A DNA stretch of 8,243 bases from Acidobacteria bacterium UBA823 (GCA_002296225.1 DBHR01000035.1:10056-18298), one strand, 5' to 3'. Positions 1 through 7,088 are shown, counted from the first letter of the stretch. The notes: a model not told the origin generated them from the letters alone. Numbers and translations are program-made.

Positions 1-71
1 GCGTCCGTCTGCCGGTTGGCACCGTCGATTCCGGTGACATCCCGATCCGTACGAACTTGGAGTCACGATGA
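1..71 (+). CDS. 3' end of an unidentified gene overlapping leuB
   Basis: An open frame enters from the left edge (first full codon at 3) and stops with TGA at 69-71. The visible tail is 22 residues ending in NLESR. Its stop overlaps the leuB start in an ATGA arrangement, which usually means the two genes share an operon and are translationally coupled. Position directly ahead of leuB makes another leucine or branched-chain biosynthesis gene (for example leuD, leuC or leuA) a natural guess, but the short tail does not resemble a C-terminus I can assign, so no identity is claimed. Confidence 0.5.
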   Translation, partial: VRLPVGTVDSGDIPIRTNLESR

Positions 72-1144
72 ACGCTACGATCGCCCTACTCCCGGGAGAT
101 GGCATCGGTCGGGAAGTAACCGCCGCCGCCAGTAGCGCCTTGATGGCCGTAGCCGACCAGTTTGGTCACGCCTTTGATCTCCAGGCCTATGATGTCGGCG
201 GTGCCGCGCTTGATGCTGGTCAAGTGCCATTGCCCGCAGAAACGCTCAAGGGTTGTCTTGCGGCTGACGCGATCTTTCTCGGCGCGGTCGGCAATCCGAA
301 ATTCGATGGTGAGCCGCCCGCCCGGCGGCCTGAAGCGGCGATTCTGCAACTCCGGCGCGAGTTGGGAGCGTACGCGAATCTTCGGCCGGCATATGTCTGG
401 CCTGGCTTAGAGGACAGCGGCTCGCTCAAGCCAGAGGTGGTGAAGGGCGTCGATGTCCTAGTTGTCCGTGAACTGACCGGCGGTCTCTATTACGGCCAGC
501 CGCGCGGCGTTGCCGAGGACGGCCAGTCGGCGTTCAACACGATGCGCTACTCGGTCGAGGAGATTGAGCGGATCGCCGCTGTCGCGTTCGAGAGCGCACG
601 CCTGCGCGGGAAGCGGGTCACATCAGTAGACAAGGCGAACGTCCTCGAAACGTCAAGGCTCTGGCGCCAGGTCGTCACGGATGTCGGCGAACGATACCCG
701 GATATCGACCTCGGCCACGAGTATGTCGATGCGTGCGCTCTGCTGATCGCGTCAAAACCAAGGCGCTATGACGTCATCCTTACGGAAAACCTGTTCGGCG
801 ACATCCTGTCGGACGAATCGGGTGCCATCGTCGGGTCCCTAGGCCTGCTACCGTCGGCCAGCATAGGCGGGAAGGTTGGTCTCTTCGAGCCGGTCCACGG
901 CTCGGCGCCCGACATCGCCGGCCACGATAAGGCAAACCCGATTGGTGCTATCGGTTCGGTTGCGATGCTCCTGCGGCATGCACTGAAGCTCGACGCGGAG
1001 GCGACAGCCGTGGAGCAAGCGATCGGTGAGGCGCTGACGGCCGGCTATCGTACGGTTGACCTCATGCCGATACCTGGCAAGTCACCGGTCGGCTCGAAGT
1101 CGATGGCTACTGCCATCATCGAACGCATCCGGGCAGCGGCATGA
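68..1144 (+). CDS. leuB: 3-isopropylmalate dehydrogenase (LeuB)
   Basis: This enzyme performs the third step specific to leucine synthesis in the cytoplasm: NAD-dependent oxidation and decarboxylation of 3-isopropylmalate to 2-oxoisocaproate, with Mg or Mn. The 358 residues match the usual family length and all landmarks are present: GDGIG at 10-14, the ANLRP loop at 103-107, VRELTGG at 133-139, SVDKANVLE at 186-194, GDILSDE at 244-250, and the long C-terminal signature around FEPVHGSAPDIAG (273-285). Residues aligning with the substrate- and metal-binding set known from Thermus LeuB are R96, R106, R134, Y141, K189, D221, D245 and D249. VRELTGG favours isopropylmalate over isocitrate or tartrate dehydrogenase relatives. 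The ATG at 68 has a GGAG at 59-62 and overlaps the upstream stop, so translation is probably coupled. The protein looks intact. Confidence 0.97.
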   Translation: MNATIALLPGDGIGREVTAAASSALMAVADQFGHAFDLQAYDVGGAALDAGQVPLPAETLKGCLAADAIFLGAVGNPKFDGEPPARRPEAAILQLRRELGAYANLRPAYVWPGLEDSGSLKPEVVKGVDVLVVRELTGGLYYGQPRGVAEDGQSAFNTMRYSVEEIERIAAVAFESARLRGKRVTSVDKANVLETSRLWRQVVTDVGERYPDIDLGHEYVDACALLIASKPRRYDVILTENLFGDILSDESGAIVGSLGLLPSASIGGKVGLFEPVHGSAPDIAGHDKANPIGAIGSVAMLLRHALKLDAEATAVEQAIGEALTAGYRTVDLMPIPGKSPVGSKSMATAIIERIRAAA

Positions 1145-1213
1145 AACCACAGACCAGAAGCCAACCACTGCGGTATTCTTATTGAGTTGCGCCTGGCGCG
1201 AAGAACTATGACC

Positions 1214-1307
<94 letters not shown>

Positions 1308-1322
1308 ACGCTCTTCCTTTGA

Positions 1323-1346
1323 TGGCCCTATAATGGGCCGTTTTAT
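1323..1346 (+). terminator. Intrinsic terminator after tRNA-Ser
   Basis: GGCCC (1324-1328) pairs with GGGCC (1335-1339) around a 6-base loop, extended by a possible T1323-G1340 wobble, and the stem is followed at once by TTTTAT. It sits 16 bases after the tRNA CCA, the expected place for the end of the tRNA transcript. The T-run is short, so termination may be partial. It separates the leuB/tRNA region from the sulfite dehydrogenase genes. Confidence 0.7.
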
Positions 1347-1476
1347 CTAACCATAGCCCGAGCACCAATCGATAGGCCCGGGTATGATTCAGACGCGGTC
1401 CGAGTCGTTCGCTCGTAGGTCGCACGACACTTGATTGAGGATGGGCCGAAACCGTCAACAGAGGAACAGCGCGCTC

Positions 1477-2772
1477 ATGGCCCGGCGAAGGGAACGTGGA
1501 ATTCACAATCTGTCCCGAGCCGTGGCCGCTCTCCGGGGCACGGGCGTCTCCGAGTCTCGGCGGCGCCTTCTCAAGGTCTTAGGGTCGGCCATCGGGTTGT
1601 CGTCGGTCGCAATTCCCACCTGGGGCCACCGCCCCACCGGGCTGGTCTCAACAGCGTTAGCGGCACAGCCCCGCCCCTTCACCACTGATGGCAAGGAGGG
1701 GTTGACTCTCCTGAGTGACCGTCCGGTGAACGCTGAAACTCCAGTCGCCTTGTTGGACGACGCGCTCACCTCGAACGCCAGACACTTCATCCGCAACAAT
1801 GGCTTGGTGCCAGAGCGCGCGCGGAACCAGGACACCCAGGGCTGGAGCCTTGTCGTGGATGGAGAAGTCGAGCGGTCACTCGAACTCACACTCGGTCAGT
1901 TGAAAAGTCGCTACCCCAACCGACGCGAAGCGCTGGTGCTCGAATGTGCCGGGAATGGACGCGCCGGGTTCCATCCATCGGCGTCAGGAAACCAGTGGAC
2001 CTTGGGTGCCGTGGGCTGCGCGCTCTACACCGGCGTGCGTCTCAAGGATGTCCTCGTAGATGCTGGCGTGAAATCGTCCGCCGTCTACCTGGCCTACTAC
2101 GGCGAGGACCTGCATCTCAGCGGCGACCCTGACACGGTGGTTATCTCGCGCGGCGTCAGCATCGAGAAGGCGCTCGACCAGCAAACGCTCCTTGCCTGGG
2201 AGATGAACGGTGAACCGCTGCCCGCGCAGCACGGCTTTCCGCTTCGTCTCGTAGTGCCCGGGTGGCCCGCGTCTGCGTCGGGCAAGTGGCTTCGGCGTCT
2301 CTGGGTTCGTGACCGGGTCCACGACGGCCCCAAGATGACAGGCGCCTCCTACCGCGTGCCGAAGCACCCGGTTCTCCCGGGTACGGAGGTGCCGGAGGGC
2401 GACATGGTCATCATCGAGGCCATGCCGGTGAAGTCCGTGATCACACATCCGGCGAGCGGCGTCAGCCACACCGTCGGAGCGCCGCTCGTTCTGCGGGGAC
2501 ACGCGTGGTGCGGCGACGGGCCCGTCGAGGGCATGCACTTGAGTAGGGATTTTGGGGCGACCTGGACGCCCGCCTTGCTGGCCGAACCTCGCAACCCGTT
2601 CGCCTGGCAACGGTGGGAGGCATCGGTCTCGTTTCCGACGCCGGGTCACTACGAAGTGTGGGCGCGAGCAACTGACCATCGATCCCGCATGCAGCCTATG
2701 GTCGTTCCTGGGTGGAACCCTCGGGGTTACCTCAACAACGCGATGCATCGGATCGCGGTCAACGTCACGTGA
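1477..2772 (+). CDS. sorA: Tat-exported sulfite dehydrogenase, molybdenum subunit (SorA/SoxC-like)
   Basis: A molybdopterin oxidoreductase of the sulfite oxidase family, expected to oxidise sulfite to sulfate in the periplasm and pass electrons to the cytochrome encoded next. From the chosen Met, SRRRLLK at 27-33 plus a hydrophobic stretch forms a twin-arginine signal, as needed for a cofactor-loaded enzyme. The Moco domain shows LECAGNGR with the Mo-ligating Cys at 157, an NGEPLPAQHGFPLRLVVPGW stretch at about 244-263, and GKWLRR near 269-274. The C-terminal dimerisation domain runs from about 310 to the end with GMHLSRDFGATW. The partner is a small monohaem cytochrome, which fits SorA better than SoxC, whose partner SoxD is larger. 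The frame is open from TTG 1435 and ATG 1441, but AGAGGAA at 1460-1466 favours ATG 1477 (431 aa). The family RNH motif reads RNN (106-108). Confidence 0.88.
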   Translation: MARRRERGIHNLSRAVAALRGTGVSESRRRLLKVLGSAIGLSSVAIPTWGHRPTGLVSTALAAQPRPFTTDGKEGLTLLSDRPVNAETPVALLDDALTSNARHFIRNNGLVPERARNQDTQGWSLVVDGEVERSLELTLGQLKSRYPNRREALVLECAGNGRAGFHPSASGNQWTLGAVGCALYTGVRLKDVLVDAGVKSSAVYLAYYGEDLHLSGDPDTVVISRGVSIEKALDQQTLLAWEMNGEPLPAQHGFPLRLVVPGWPASASGKWLRRLWVRDRVHDGPKMTGASYRVPKHPVLPGTEVPEGDMVIIEAMPVKSVITHPASGVSHTVGAPLVLRGHAWCGDGPVEGMHLSRDFGATWTPALLAEPRNPFAWQRWEASVSFPTPGHYEVWARATDHRSRMQPMVVPGWNPRGYLNNAMHRIAVNVT

Positions 2773-2779
2773 GAGCACA

Positions 2780-3184
2780 GTGAGGACTTGGATCACGCTG
2801 ATCGGGCTGTGGACGGTGGTCGTTGCGGTCCTGACCGGCACTCCGAGCGCGCCGCGCGGGCAGGTGTCGTCCGCGTCAACCAACGAAGACCTTGTGGAGG
2901 GACTGAGGCCGGAGAAAGGACGCGAGTTGGTGCTTGAGAACTGTGTCCTGTGTCACTCGACGGCGATTATTGCCTCGAATCACATGAGCCGTGAGCGGTG
3001 GGACGAGGCGATTACCTGGATGCAGGACGAGCACAACCTCTGGCCGCTGGAACCTAATGACCGCACGCTCATCCTGGACTACCTCGAGGCCACCCAAGGA
3101 GAATCGGCGCTCGATGACGACCAGTTCGACGTGCGCTCGAACCCGTGGGCGTGGCCGCTTTACCGGCCGAATCCGATCTGGTAG
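2780..3184 (+). CDS. sorB: Periplasmic monohaem cytochrome c, sulfite dehydrogenase partner (SorB-like)
   Basis: This 134-residue exported cytochrome c probably accepts electrons from the adjacent molybdenum subunit. A signal peptide with a hydrophobic core covers about residues 1-24. The single haem site is CVLCH at 55-59. The stretch RERWDEAITWMQ (71-82) followed by an acidic linker and a final helix ending ILDYLE matches the SorB pattern, making M81 the likely distal haem ligand. The frame stays open far upstream within sorA, but the GTG at 2780 is chosen because it starts just before the signal peptide, has GAGAG at 2771-2775, and leaves only 7 bases after the sorA stop, implying co-translation. 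After the last helix there is a tail of roughly 25 residues rich in Trp and Pro ending NPIW, which I do not recognise in SorB. Other small class I cytochromes c remain possible. Confidence 0.85.
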   Translation: MRTWITLIGLWTVVVAVLTGTPSAPRGQVSSASTNEDLVEGLRPEKGRELVLENCVLCHSTAIIASNHMSRERWDEAITWMQDEHNLWPLEPNDRTLILDYLEATQGESALDDDQFDVRSNPWAWPLYRPNPIW

Positions 3185-3210
3185 CAGTGCAGTAACCGTG
3201 AAGGTCGTTA

Positions 3211-4137
3211 ATGTCGAGTTCGGGAGTGGACACAACAACATCGATCCCAAGGGGCGATCCTAAAGTGCGGTGTCGGTGGCTGGTCGTCGTTGTATTGGTT
3301 ATGGTGTTCGGCGCCACCGGGGTCAGACTAGCATCGGGCGGACAGGAGGAGGAAGAGCGGACCGGTTGGTTCGGTTCAGCCGACGTCAACTTTGTGTTCA
3401 CGGGTGGTAACGCGGAAGCCAAGACCTTCGGATTCCGGAACACGCTGAAGCGACGCTGGGGAGACGAATCAGTGACGGTTGAAGGCGGCGCGATTCGAGC
3501 AGCGTCCACTAAGACTACACGCACCGCAATTGGTCCGTCACTAACCGACTTCGAGGTGACTAAGCAATCTGTCACCACAACCACGGCCGAGAACTACTTT
3601 GCCCGCGGGCGATACGACTATCAGATCTCCGAGCGGGCGCTGTGGTACGGCGGCACTGGGTGGAGTCGCAACACCTTTGCCGGTATTGCGAGCCGCTACT
3701 CTGTGGTTGCCGGCCTCGGCACCACATGGTGGGACAGTGACGCGGTCGGCTTGCGGACCGATTACGCTCTAACCTACACCCTACAAAAGGAGGTCATTAG
3801 CGACCCCGCGACCGACGACGCCTTCGTCGGCGTTCGGGTTTCATGGGGTTACCGGCGTCGTGCGAACGACACGACCACGTTCGAGAGCGCTCTTATTGCT
3901 GACGAGAACCTCGAGGACAGGGCCGATTTCCGACTTGACCTCACCAACTCCATGACGACGGCAGTGACCGGCCCCCTCGCCTTGAAACTGAGCTGGCAAC
4001 TTCTCTACGATAGCCGCCCATCGCTGGTGGGAGTGCCGCTGCAGTTTCCGTCCGGAACGTTTACAGGAGGTACGGTATTCACCAAACTTAACAAGCTCGA
4101 CAACCTCTACACGCTCGCGCTCGTATTTAATTTCTAG
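3211..4137 (+). CDS. DUF481-family outer-membrane beta-barrel protein
   Basis: A predicted outer-membrane protein of the DUF481 (YdiY, 'salt-induced outer membrane protein') family, whose molecular role is unknown. After a signal peptide (hydrophobic core about 23-36), the mature part opens with the family pattern GWFGSADVNFVFTGGNAEAK (52-71), continues as alternating amphipathic strands such as RGRYDYQISERALWYGGTGW, and finishes with LDNLYTLALVFNF. The terminal Phe is the usual signal for barrel insertion. The ATG at 3211 has AAGG at 3201-3204. A GTG at 3265 with AAGGGG at 3249-3254 is about equally plausible and would remove 18 polar residues, giving a cleaner signal peptide. It follows the cytochrome gene by 26 bases, so it is likely in the same transcript. 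A porin or surface role linked to sulfite oxidation is only a guess from position. Confidence 0.85.
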   Translation: MSSSGVDTTTSIPRGDPKVRCRWLVVVVLVMVFGATGVRLASGGQEEEERTGWFGSADVNFVFTGGNAEAKTFGFRNTLKRRWGDESVTVEGGAIRAASTKTTRTAIGPSLTDFEVTKQSVTTTTAENYFARGRYDYQISERALWYGGTGWSRNTFAGIASRYSVVAGLGTTWWDSDAVGLRTDYALTYTLQKEVISDPATDDAFVGVRVSWGYRRRANDTTTFESALIADENLEDRADFRLDLTNSMTTAVTGPLALKLSWQLLYDSRPSLVGVPLQFPSGTFTGGTVFTKLNKLDNLYTLALVFNF

Positions 4138-4148
4138 GCTAGTGCGTC

Positions 4149-4177
4149 TTGACGATGAGAGTGTAGGCTCGCATTCT
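4149..4177 (+). promoter_or_regulatory. Candidate sigma70-type promoter for the SLC13 transporter
   Basis: TTGACG (4149-4154, five of six bases of the -35 consensus) lies 17 bases before CATTCT (4172-4177, three of six of the -10 consensus). Transcription would start near 4184, giving a leader of about 29 bases before ATG 4213. The spacing is ideal but the -10 is weak, so this is a candidate only. If real, the transporter could be expressed apart from the three genes before it. Confidence 0.3.
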
Positions 4178-4212
4178 GCCGCCGCTAGGTCGTGCTGAGG
4201 ACAGTGCTTGCG

Positions 4213-5988
4213 ATGACCCCTGATCAGCTATTTCTTTTCGGATTACTCCTTGGGATCTTTGCCCTTCTCTTGTGGGGACGGGTGAGGTACGACGTCGTGG
4301 CCTTCGGCGCCTTGGTTGTTGCTTACATTGGCGGTGCCATCCCCAAGACGGCGGTGTTCGCTGGCTTCGGACATCCCGCCACGCTGATCATTGCGCTGGT
4401 GTTGATCATCAGCCAAGGGCTTTCCCGGTCCGGCGCGATCGAAGTCGTGGCGCGTCATCTCGTTAGCGCTTCGCGAGGGCTGCACTTGCATATCGCTGTT
4501 CTGTCAACAATCGGTGCCGCGCTAAGTGCGATCATGAACAACGTCGCCGCGCTTGCGTTGCTGATGCCAGTGGATATGCAGGCTGCGAGGAAGGCCAAGC
4601 GAAGTCCGGCGCTCTCACTCATGGCGCTTTCTTTCGCAACAATTCTTGGTGGCATGGTCACGTTGATCGGTACGCCCCCCAACGTTGTCATCGCGACTTT
4701 CCGGGAACAGGCGCTCGGGGCCCCCTATGGCATGTTTGACTTCGCGCCGGTCGGTCTCATCGTGGCGATGGTCGGCGTTACCTACGTCACGCTCATCGGT
4801 TGGCGACTGATCCCAGTCGAGCGGAGCCGCCTTGATAGTGCCGAGGAGTTGATGGACCTGCAGGGATATATCGCTGAAGGCACGGTCACGGACAGGTCGA
4901 AAGCAATTGGCATGAAACTGCACGAGTTGCAGCCCCTGGCGGACGAGGACGATGTCAACCTGTTCGGCTTGATTCGAGGAGGCAAGCGTCTCGAGGACTG
5001 GGTACGCTACCAAGTCATCCGCGAGGGTGACGTGATCGTGATGGAAGGTAGACCTCAGGGGATTGAACAATTCCTGAGTTCAGCGGGGCTGGAATACGCA
5101 GGTTCCGACAAGCACTCTGGCGTGGCGAGCGAGAGTCTTGAGTTGCTCGAGGTCGTTGTACCGGAAGGCGCATGGATTGCAGGACGCACCGCGCTTGGTG
5201 TGCGGCTCCTGTCTCGGAAGGAGGTGACGCTCCTTGGCGTCTCGCGCAGCGGGCGGCGTTTCCGCGACCGGGTGCGCAAGTTACGGATCGCACCCGGCGA
5301 CATCCTGCTGCTGCTCGGCCCCTCCCATGGCTTGCCGGATGTTGTCGAGTGGCTGGAGTGCCTGCCGCTGGCCGAACGGGGAATCCGGGTGTTCCAGCGG
5401 AGCAAGGCGTGGGTGGCGGTGCTTGCCTTCGCCGGCGCGGTCTTGGCTGCGAGCGTTGGCCTGCTTTACTTGCCGGTTGCCCTGGGAGCCGTGGTGGTCG
5501 TCTACCTATTGCTGCACATTGTGCCGCTTTCGCGGCTGTACGACTCGGTCGAATGGCCGGTCATCGTGTTGCTTGGCTGCTTGATTCCGATAGGAACCGC
5601 ACTTGAGGAGAGCGGCGGCACCGCCCTCATCGCTCGAGGGATCGTCGGCTGGTCGCAGGGACTGCCCGTCGCTGCCGTGCTCGCCATCCTGATGATCGTA
5701 ACGATGACCCTCTCTGACGTGCTCAACAATGTCGCCACGGCCCTTATCGCCGCGCCCATCGGCGTTGATATCGCTCATCACCTCGGGGTCAGTCCGGACC
5801 CATTCCTGATGGCTGTTGCGGTGGCCGCCTCGTGCGCCTTCCTGACGCCGATCGGACACAAGAACAACACGATCGTCATGGGTCCCGGTGGTTACAAGTT
5901 CGGCGATTACTGGAGGATGGGACTACCCTTGGAGGCGCTCGTGATTGCTGTTGGGTTGCCCATGATCCTCCTGTTCTGGCCGCTCTAA
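4213..5988 (+). CDS. SLC13-family permease with two TrkA-C (RCK_C) domains
   Basis: An inner-membrane ion-coupled anion transporter of 591 residues. It has two hydrophobic halves (about 1-200 and 400-591) with matching signatures: NNVAALALLMP (109-119) plus IGTPPN (152-157) in the first, and LNNVATALIAAP (504-515) plus TPIGHKNNT (545-553) in the second. Between them, about residues 218-383, are two tandem TrkA-C-like soluble domains, each with the typical acidic 'GD.I...G' ending (REGDVIVMEG, APGDILLLLG). This architecture occurs in putative sulfate transporters related to algal SAC1/SLT, but the family also carries dicarboxylates and other anions. The frame is open from GTG 4192. ATG 4213 is chosen because MTPDQ is a common start in this family and TGAGGA lies at 4196-4201. 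Following a sulfite dehydrogenase, sulfite uptake or sulfate export is a reasonable inference. Confidence 0.87.
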   Translation: MTPDQLFLFGLLLGIFALLLWGRVRYDVVAFGALVVAYIGGAIPKTAVFAGFGHPATLIIALVLIISQGLSRSGAIEVVARHLVSASRGLHLHIAVLSTIGAALSAIMNNVAALALLMPVDMQAARKAKRSPALSLMALSFATILGGMVTLIGTPPNVVIATFREQALGAPYGMFDFAPVGLIVAMVGVTYVTLIGWRLIPVERSRLDSAEELMDLQGYIAEGTVTDRSKAIGMKLHELQPLADEDDVNLFGLIRGGKRLEDWVRYQVIREGDVIVMEGRPQGIEQFLSSAGLEYAGSDKHSGVASESLELLEVVVPEGAWIAGRTALGVRLLSRKEVTLLGVSRSGRRFRDRVRKLRIAPGDILLLLGPSHGLPDVVEWLECLPLAERGIRVFQRSKAWVAVLAFAGAVLAASVGLLYLPVALGAVVVVYLLLHIVPLSRLYDSVEWPVIVLLGCLIPIGTALEESGGTALIARGIVGWSQGLPVAAVLAILMIVTMTLSDVLNNVATALIAAPIGVDIAHHLGVSPDPFLMAVAVAASCAFLTPIGHKNNTIVMGPGGYKFGDYWRMGLPLEALVIAVGLPMILLFWPL

Positions 5989-6003
5989 ACAGCTATCGAT
6001 GAA

Positions 6004-6048
6004 GGGTGCGCCGCTGATTTTGATTTTGCCTGAGTAACAGTGGCACCC
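6004..6048. repeat. Interrupted inverted repeat between transporter and pcm
   Basis: GGGTGC (6004-6009) and CGCTG (6012-6016) pair with CAGTG (6038-6042) and GCACCC (6043-6048), giving 11 pairs (one G-T) with a two-base bulge and a 21-base AT-rich loop. No T-run follows, so it is not a standard intrinsic terminator. CCCA (6046-6049) could instead pair with TGGG (6057-6060), so a competing smaller hairpin is possible. It may be a transcript-end structure for the transporter gene, a leader element of pcm, or a protein-binding site. Confidence 0.5.
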
Positions 6049-6108
6049 ACGACGTTTGGGGGTAAAGAGGCCATGGTTATTCTCAGGCGGCTCGTCACGG
6101 ATAGCTGA

Positions 6109-6945
6109 GTGAGAACAATCCCGCTGTTCGCTACACGTTCTTACCGTTCCTGCCCCCGTAGAATAGCCAGGGGAAATCTAGCAAGGTCGACGAACCCCGG
6201 TCTGTCCTGCGGTCTCCTCGCTTTTCTCATCTTGCTAAACGGCTTCGGAGCGTGCGCGGTGGACGGCTCCGATCAGACATCCACTTCCGGGTCGCGTGCA
6301 CAGGTGTCACCCGACTGGGAGGCCCAGCGCCAGCTGATGGTAGAAACCCAGCTGCGTGCGCGTGACATCACCGCTCCGGCCGTCCTGTTGGCCATGGCGC
6401 ACGTCCCGCGGCACCTGTTCGTCCCAGAGCGCGTACGAGCGATGGCCTACAACGACCATCCGCTGCCGATCGGGTATGAGCAGACGATCTCGCAGCCTTA
6501 CATCGTCGCCTACATGACTCAACTGCTCGATCTGCCACCGAACGCCAGGGTGCTGGAGGTCGGTACAGGGTCGGGATATCAATCGGGTGTCTTGGCCGAG
6601 GTTGCCGCTGAGGTCTATACGATTGAGATCGTGCCGGAGCTTGCCGATCGGTCGGCTTCCATCTTGGCGGAGCTGGGATACGAGAACGTCCGGGTAAAGG
6701 CGGGTGACGGCTACTTGGGCTGGCCGGAACACGCACCGTTCGATGGCATCATGGTGACGGCGGCCCCGGATCATGTGCCACAGTCGCTTATTGAGCAGCT
6801 GGCTGTGGGAGCAACGCTCGTCCTGCCGGTCGGGCAAGACTTTCAGGTGATGACTATCCTGACGAAGACCGAGGTTGGTGTTACCACGGAGCGAACCATC
6901 CCCGTACGGTTCGTGCCAATGACCGGACGTGCCCTGGCGCGGTGA
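6109..6945 (+). CDS. pcm: Exported protein-L-isoaspartate O-methyltransferase (probable lipoprotein)
   Basis: This SAM-dependent enzyme methylates abnormal L-isoaspartyl residues to start their repair. The catalytic domain has the family pattern in order: MVETQLRARDI (77-87), TISQPYIVA (126-134), SAM-binding EVGTGSGYQ (150-158), GDG (199-201), FDGIMVTAA (211-219), LVLPVG (237-242) and RFVPMTGRA (267-275). At 278 residues it is about 70 longer than cytoplasmic Pcm of E. coli. The extra N-terminus has a basic region, a hydrophobic core (about 35-48) and Cys49 in the context GFGAC, an imperfect lipobox, then a Ser/Thr-rich linker. GTG 6109 is the only start that retains this signal; its ribosome site (GGAT, 6099-6102) is weak. 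ATG 6337 would give a cytoplasmic 202-residue form but would cut away the conserved residues just before MVETQ. No gene for a protein substrate is visible nearby. Confidence 0.92.
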   Translation: MRTIPLFATRSYRSCPRRIARGNLARSTNPGLSCGLLAFLILLNGFGACAVDGSDQTSTSGSRAQVSPDWEAQRQLMVETQLRARDITAPAVLLAMAHVPRHLFVPERVRAMAYNDHPLPIGYEQTISQPYIVAYMTQLLDLPPNARVLEVGTGSGYQSGVLAEVAAEVYTIEIVPELADRSASILAELGYENVRVKAGDGYLGWPEHAPFDGIMVTAAPDHVPQSLIEQLAVGATLVLPVGQDFQVMTILTKTEVGVTTERTIPVRFVPMTGRALAR

Positions 6946-7088
6946 GAACGTGATCGGCTACGGCGCGAACGACTACGCTGAGGCTACCGTTCATCCTCGT
7001 GAGATGGCCCACCCGTTGGGTTGCCGGTATCCGGACGGAAGTAACAGCATGCCGCCACTACGCATTGCGGGTCCTTGGTCGCCGCACA
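6946..7088. other. Intergenic region between convergent genes
   Basis: These 143 bases separate the stops of pcm (+) and the UxuA-like gene (-). I see no convincing intrinsic terminator: only weak hairpins such as ACCC/GGGT near 7012-7021 without T-runs. A 62-codon frame overlaps here from 6929, but it has no recognisable features and starts inside pcm. Confidence 0.4.

Noticed and set aside
1187..1201. Small GC-rich palindrome (GCGC-CTG-GCGC) between leuB and the tRNA
   Set aside because: The stem is only four to six pairs with no T-run after it, so it does not qualify as a terminator and shows no other recognisable role.
1329..1334. Perfect TATAAT hexamer
   Set aside because: It forms the loop of the tRNA terminator hairpin, and no -35-like sequence lies 16-18 bases upstream. 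It is best read as coincidence.
1383..1388. TATGAT as a -10 element for sorA
   Set aside because: It matches five of six consensus bases, but there is no -35-like hexamer and no extended -10 TG. It was too weak to list as a promoter.
1984..2883. 299-codon open frame on the minus strand opposite sorA and sorB
   Set aside because: Its translation is rich in Arg, His and Pro without any recognisable motif, and it is fully antisense to two genes with clear family signatures. It is a by-product of GC-rich codon usage.
3786..3792. Strong Shine-Dalgarno-like AGGAGG sites inside genes (also near 3343, 4066, 5219)
   Set aside because: None precedes an in-frame start with a sensible protein of its own. 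They are explained by the codons of the surrounding genes.
4615..5070. 151-codon minus-strand frame opposite the SLC13 permease
   Set aside because: It has no recognisable domain, no plausible ribosome site, and lies entirely opposite a well-supported gene.
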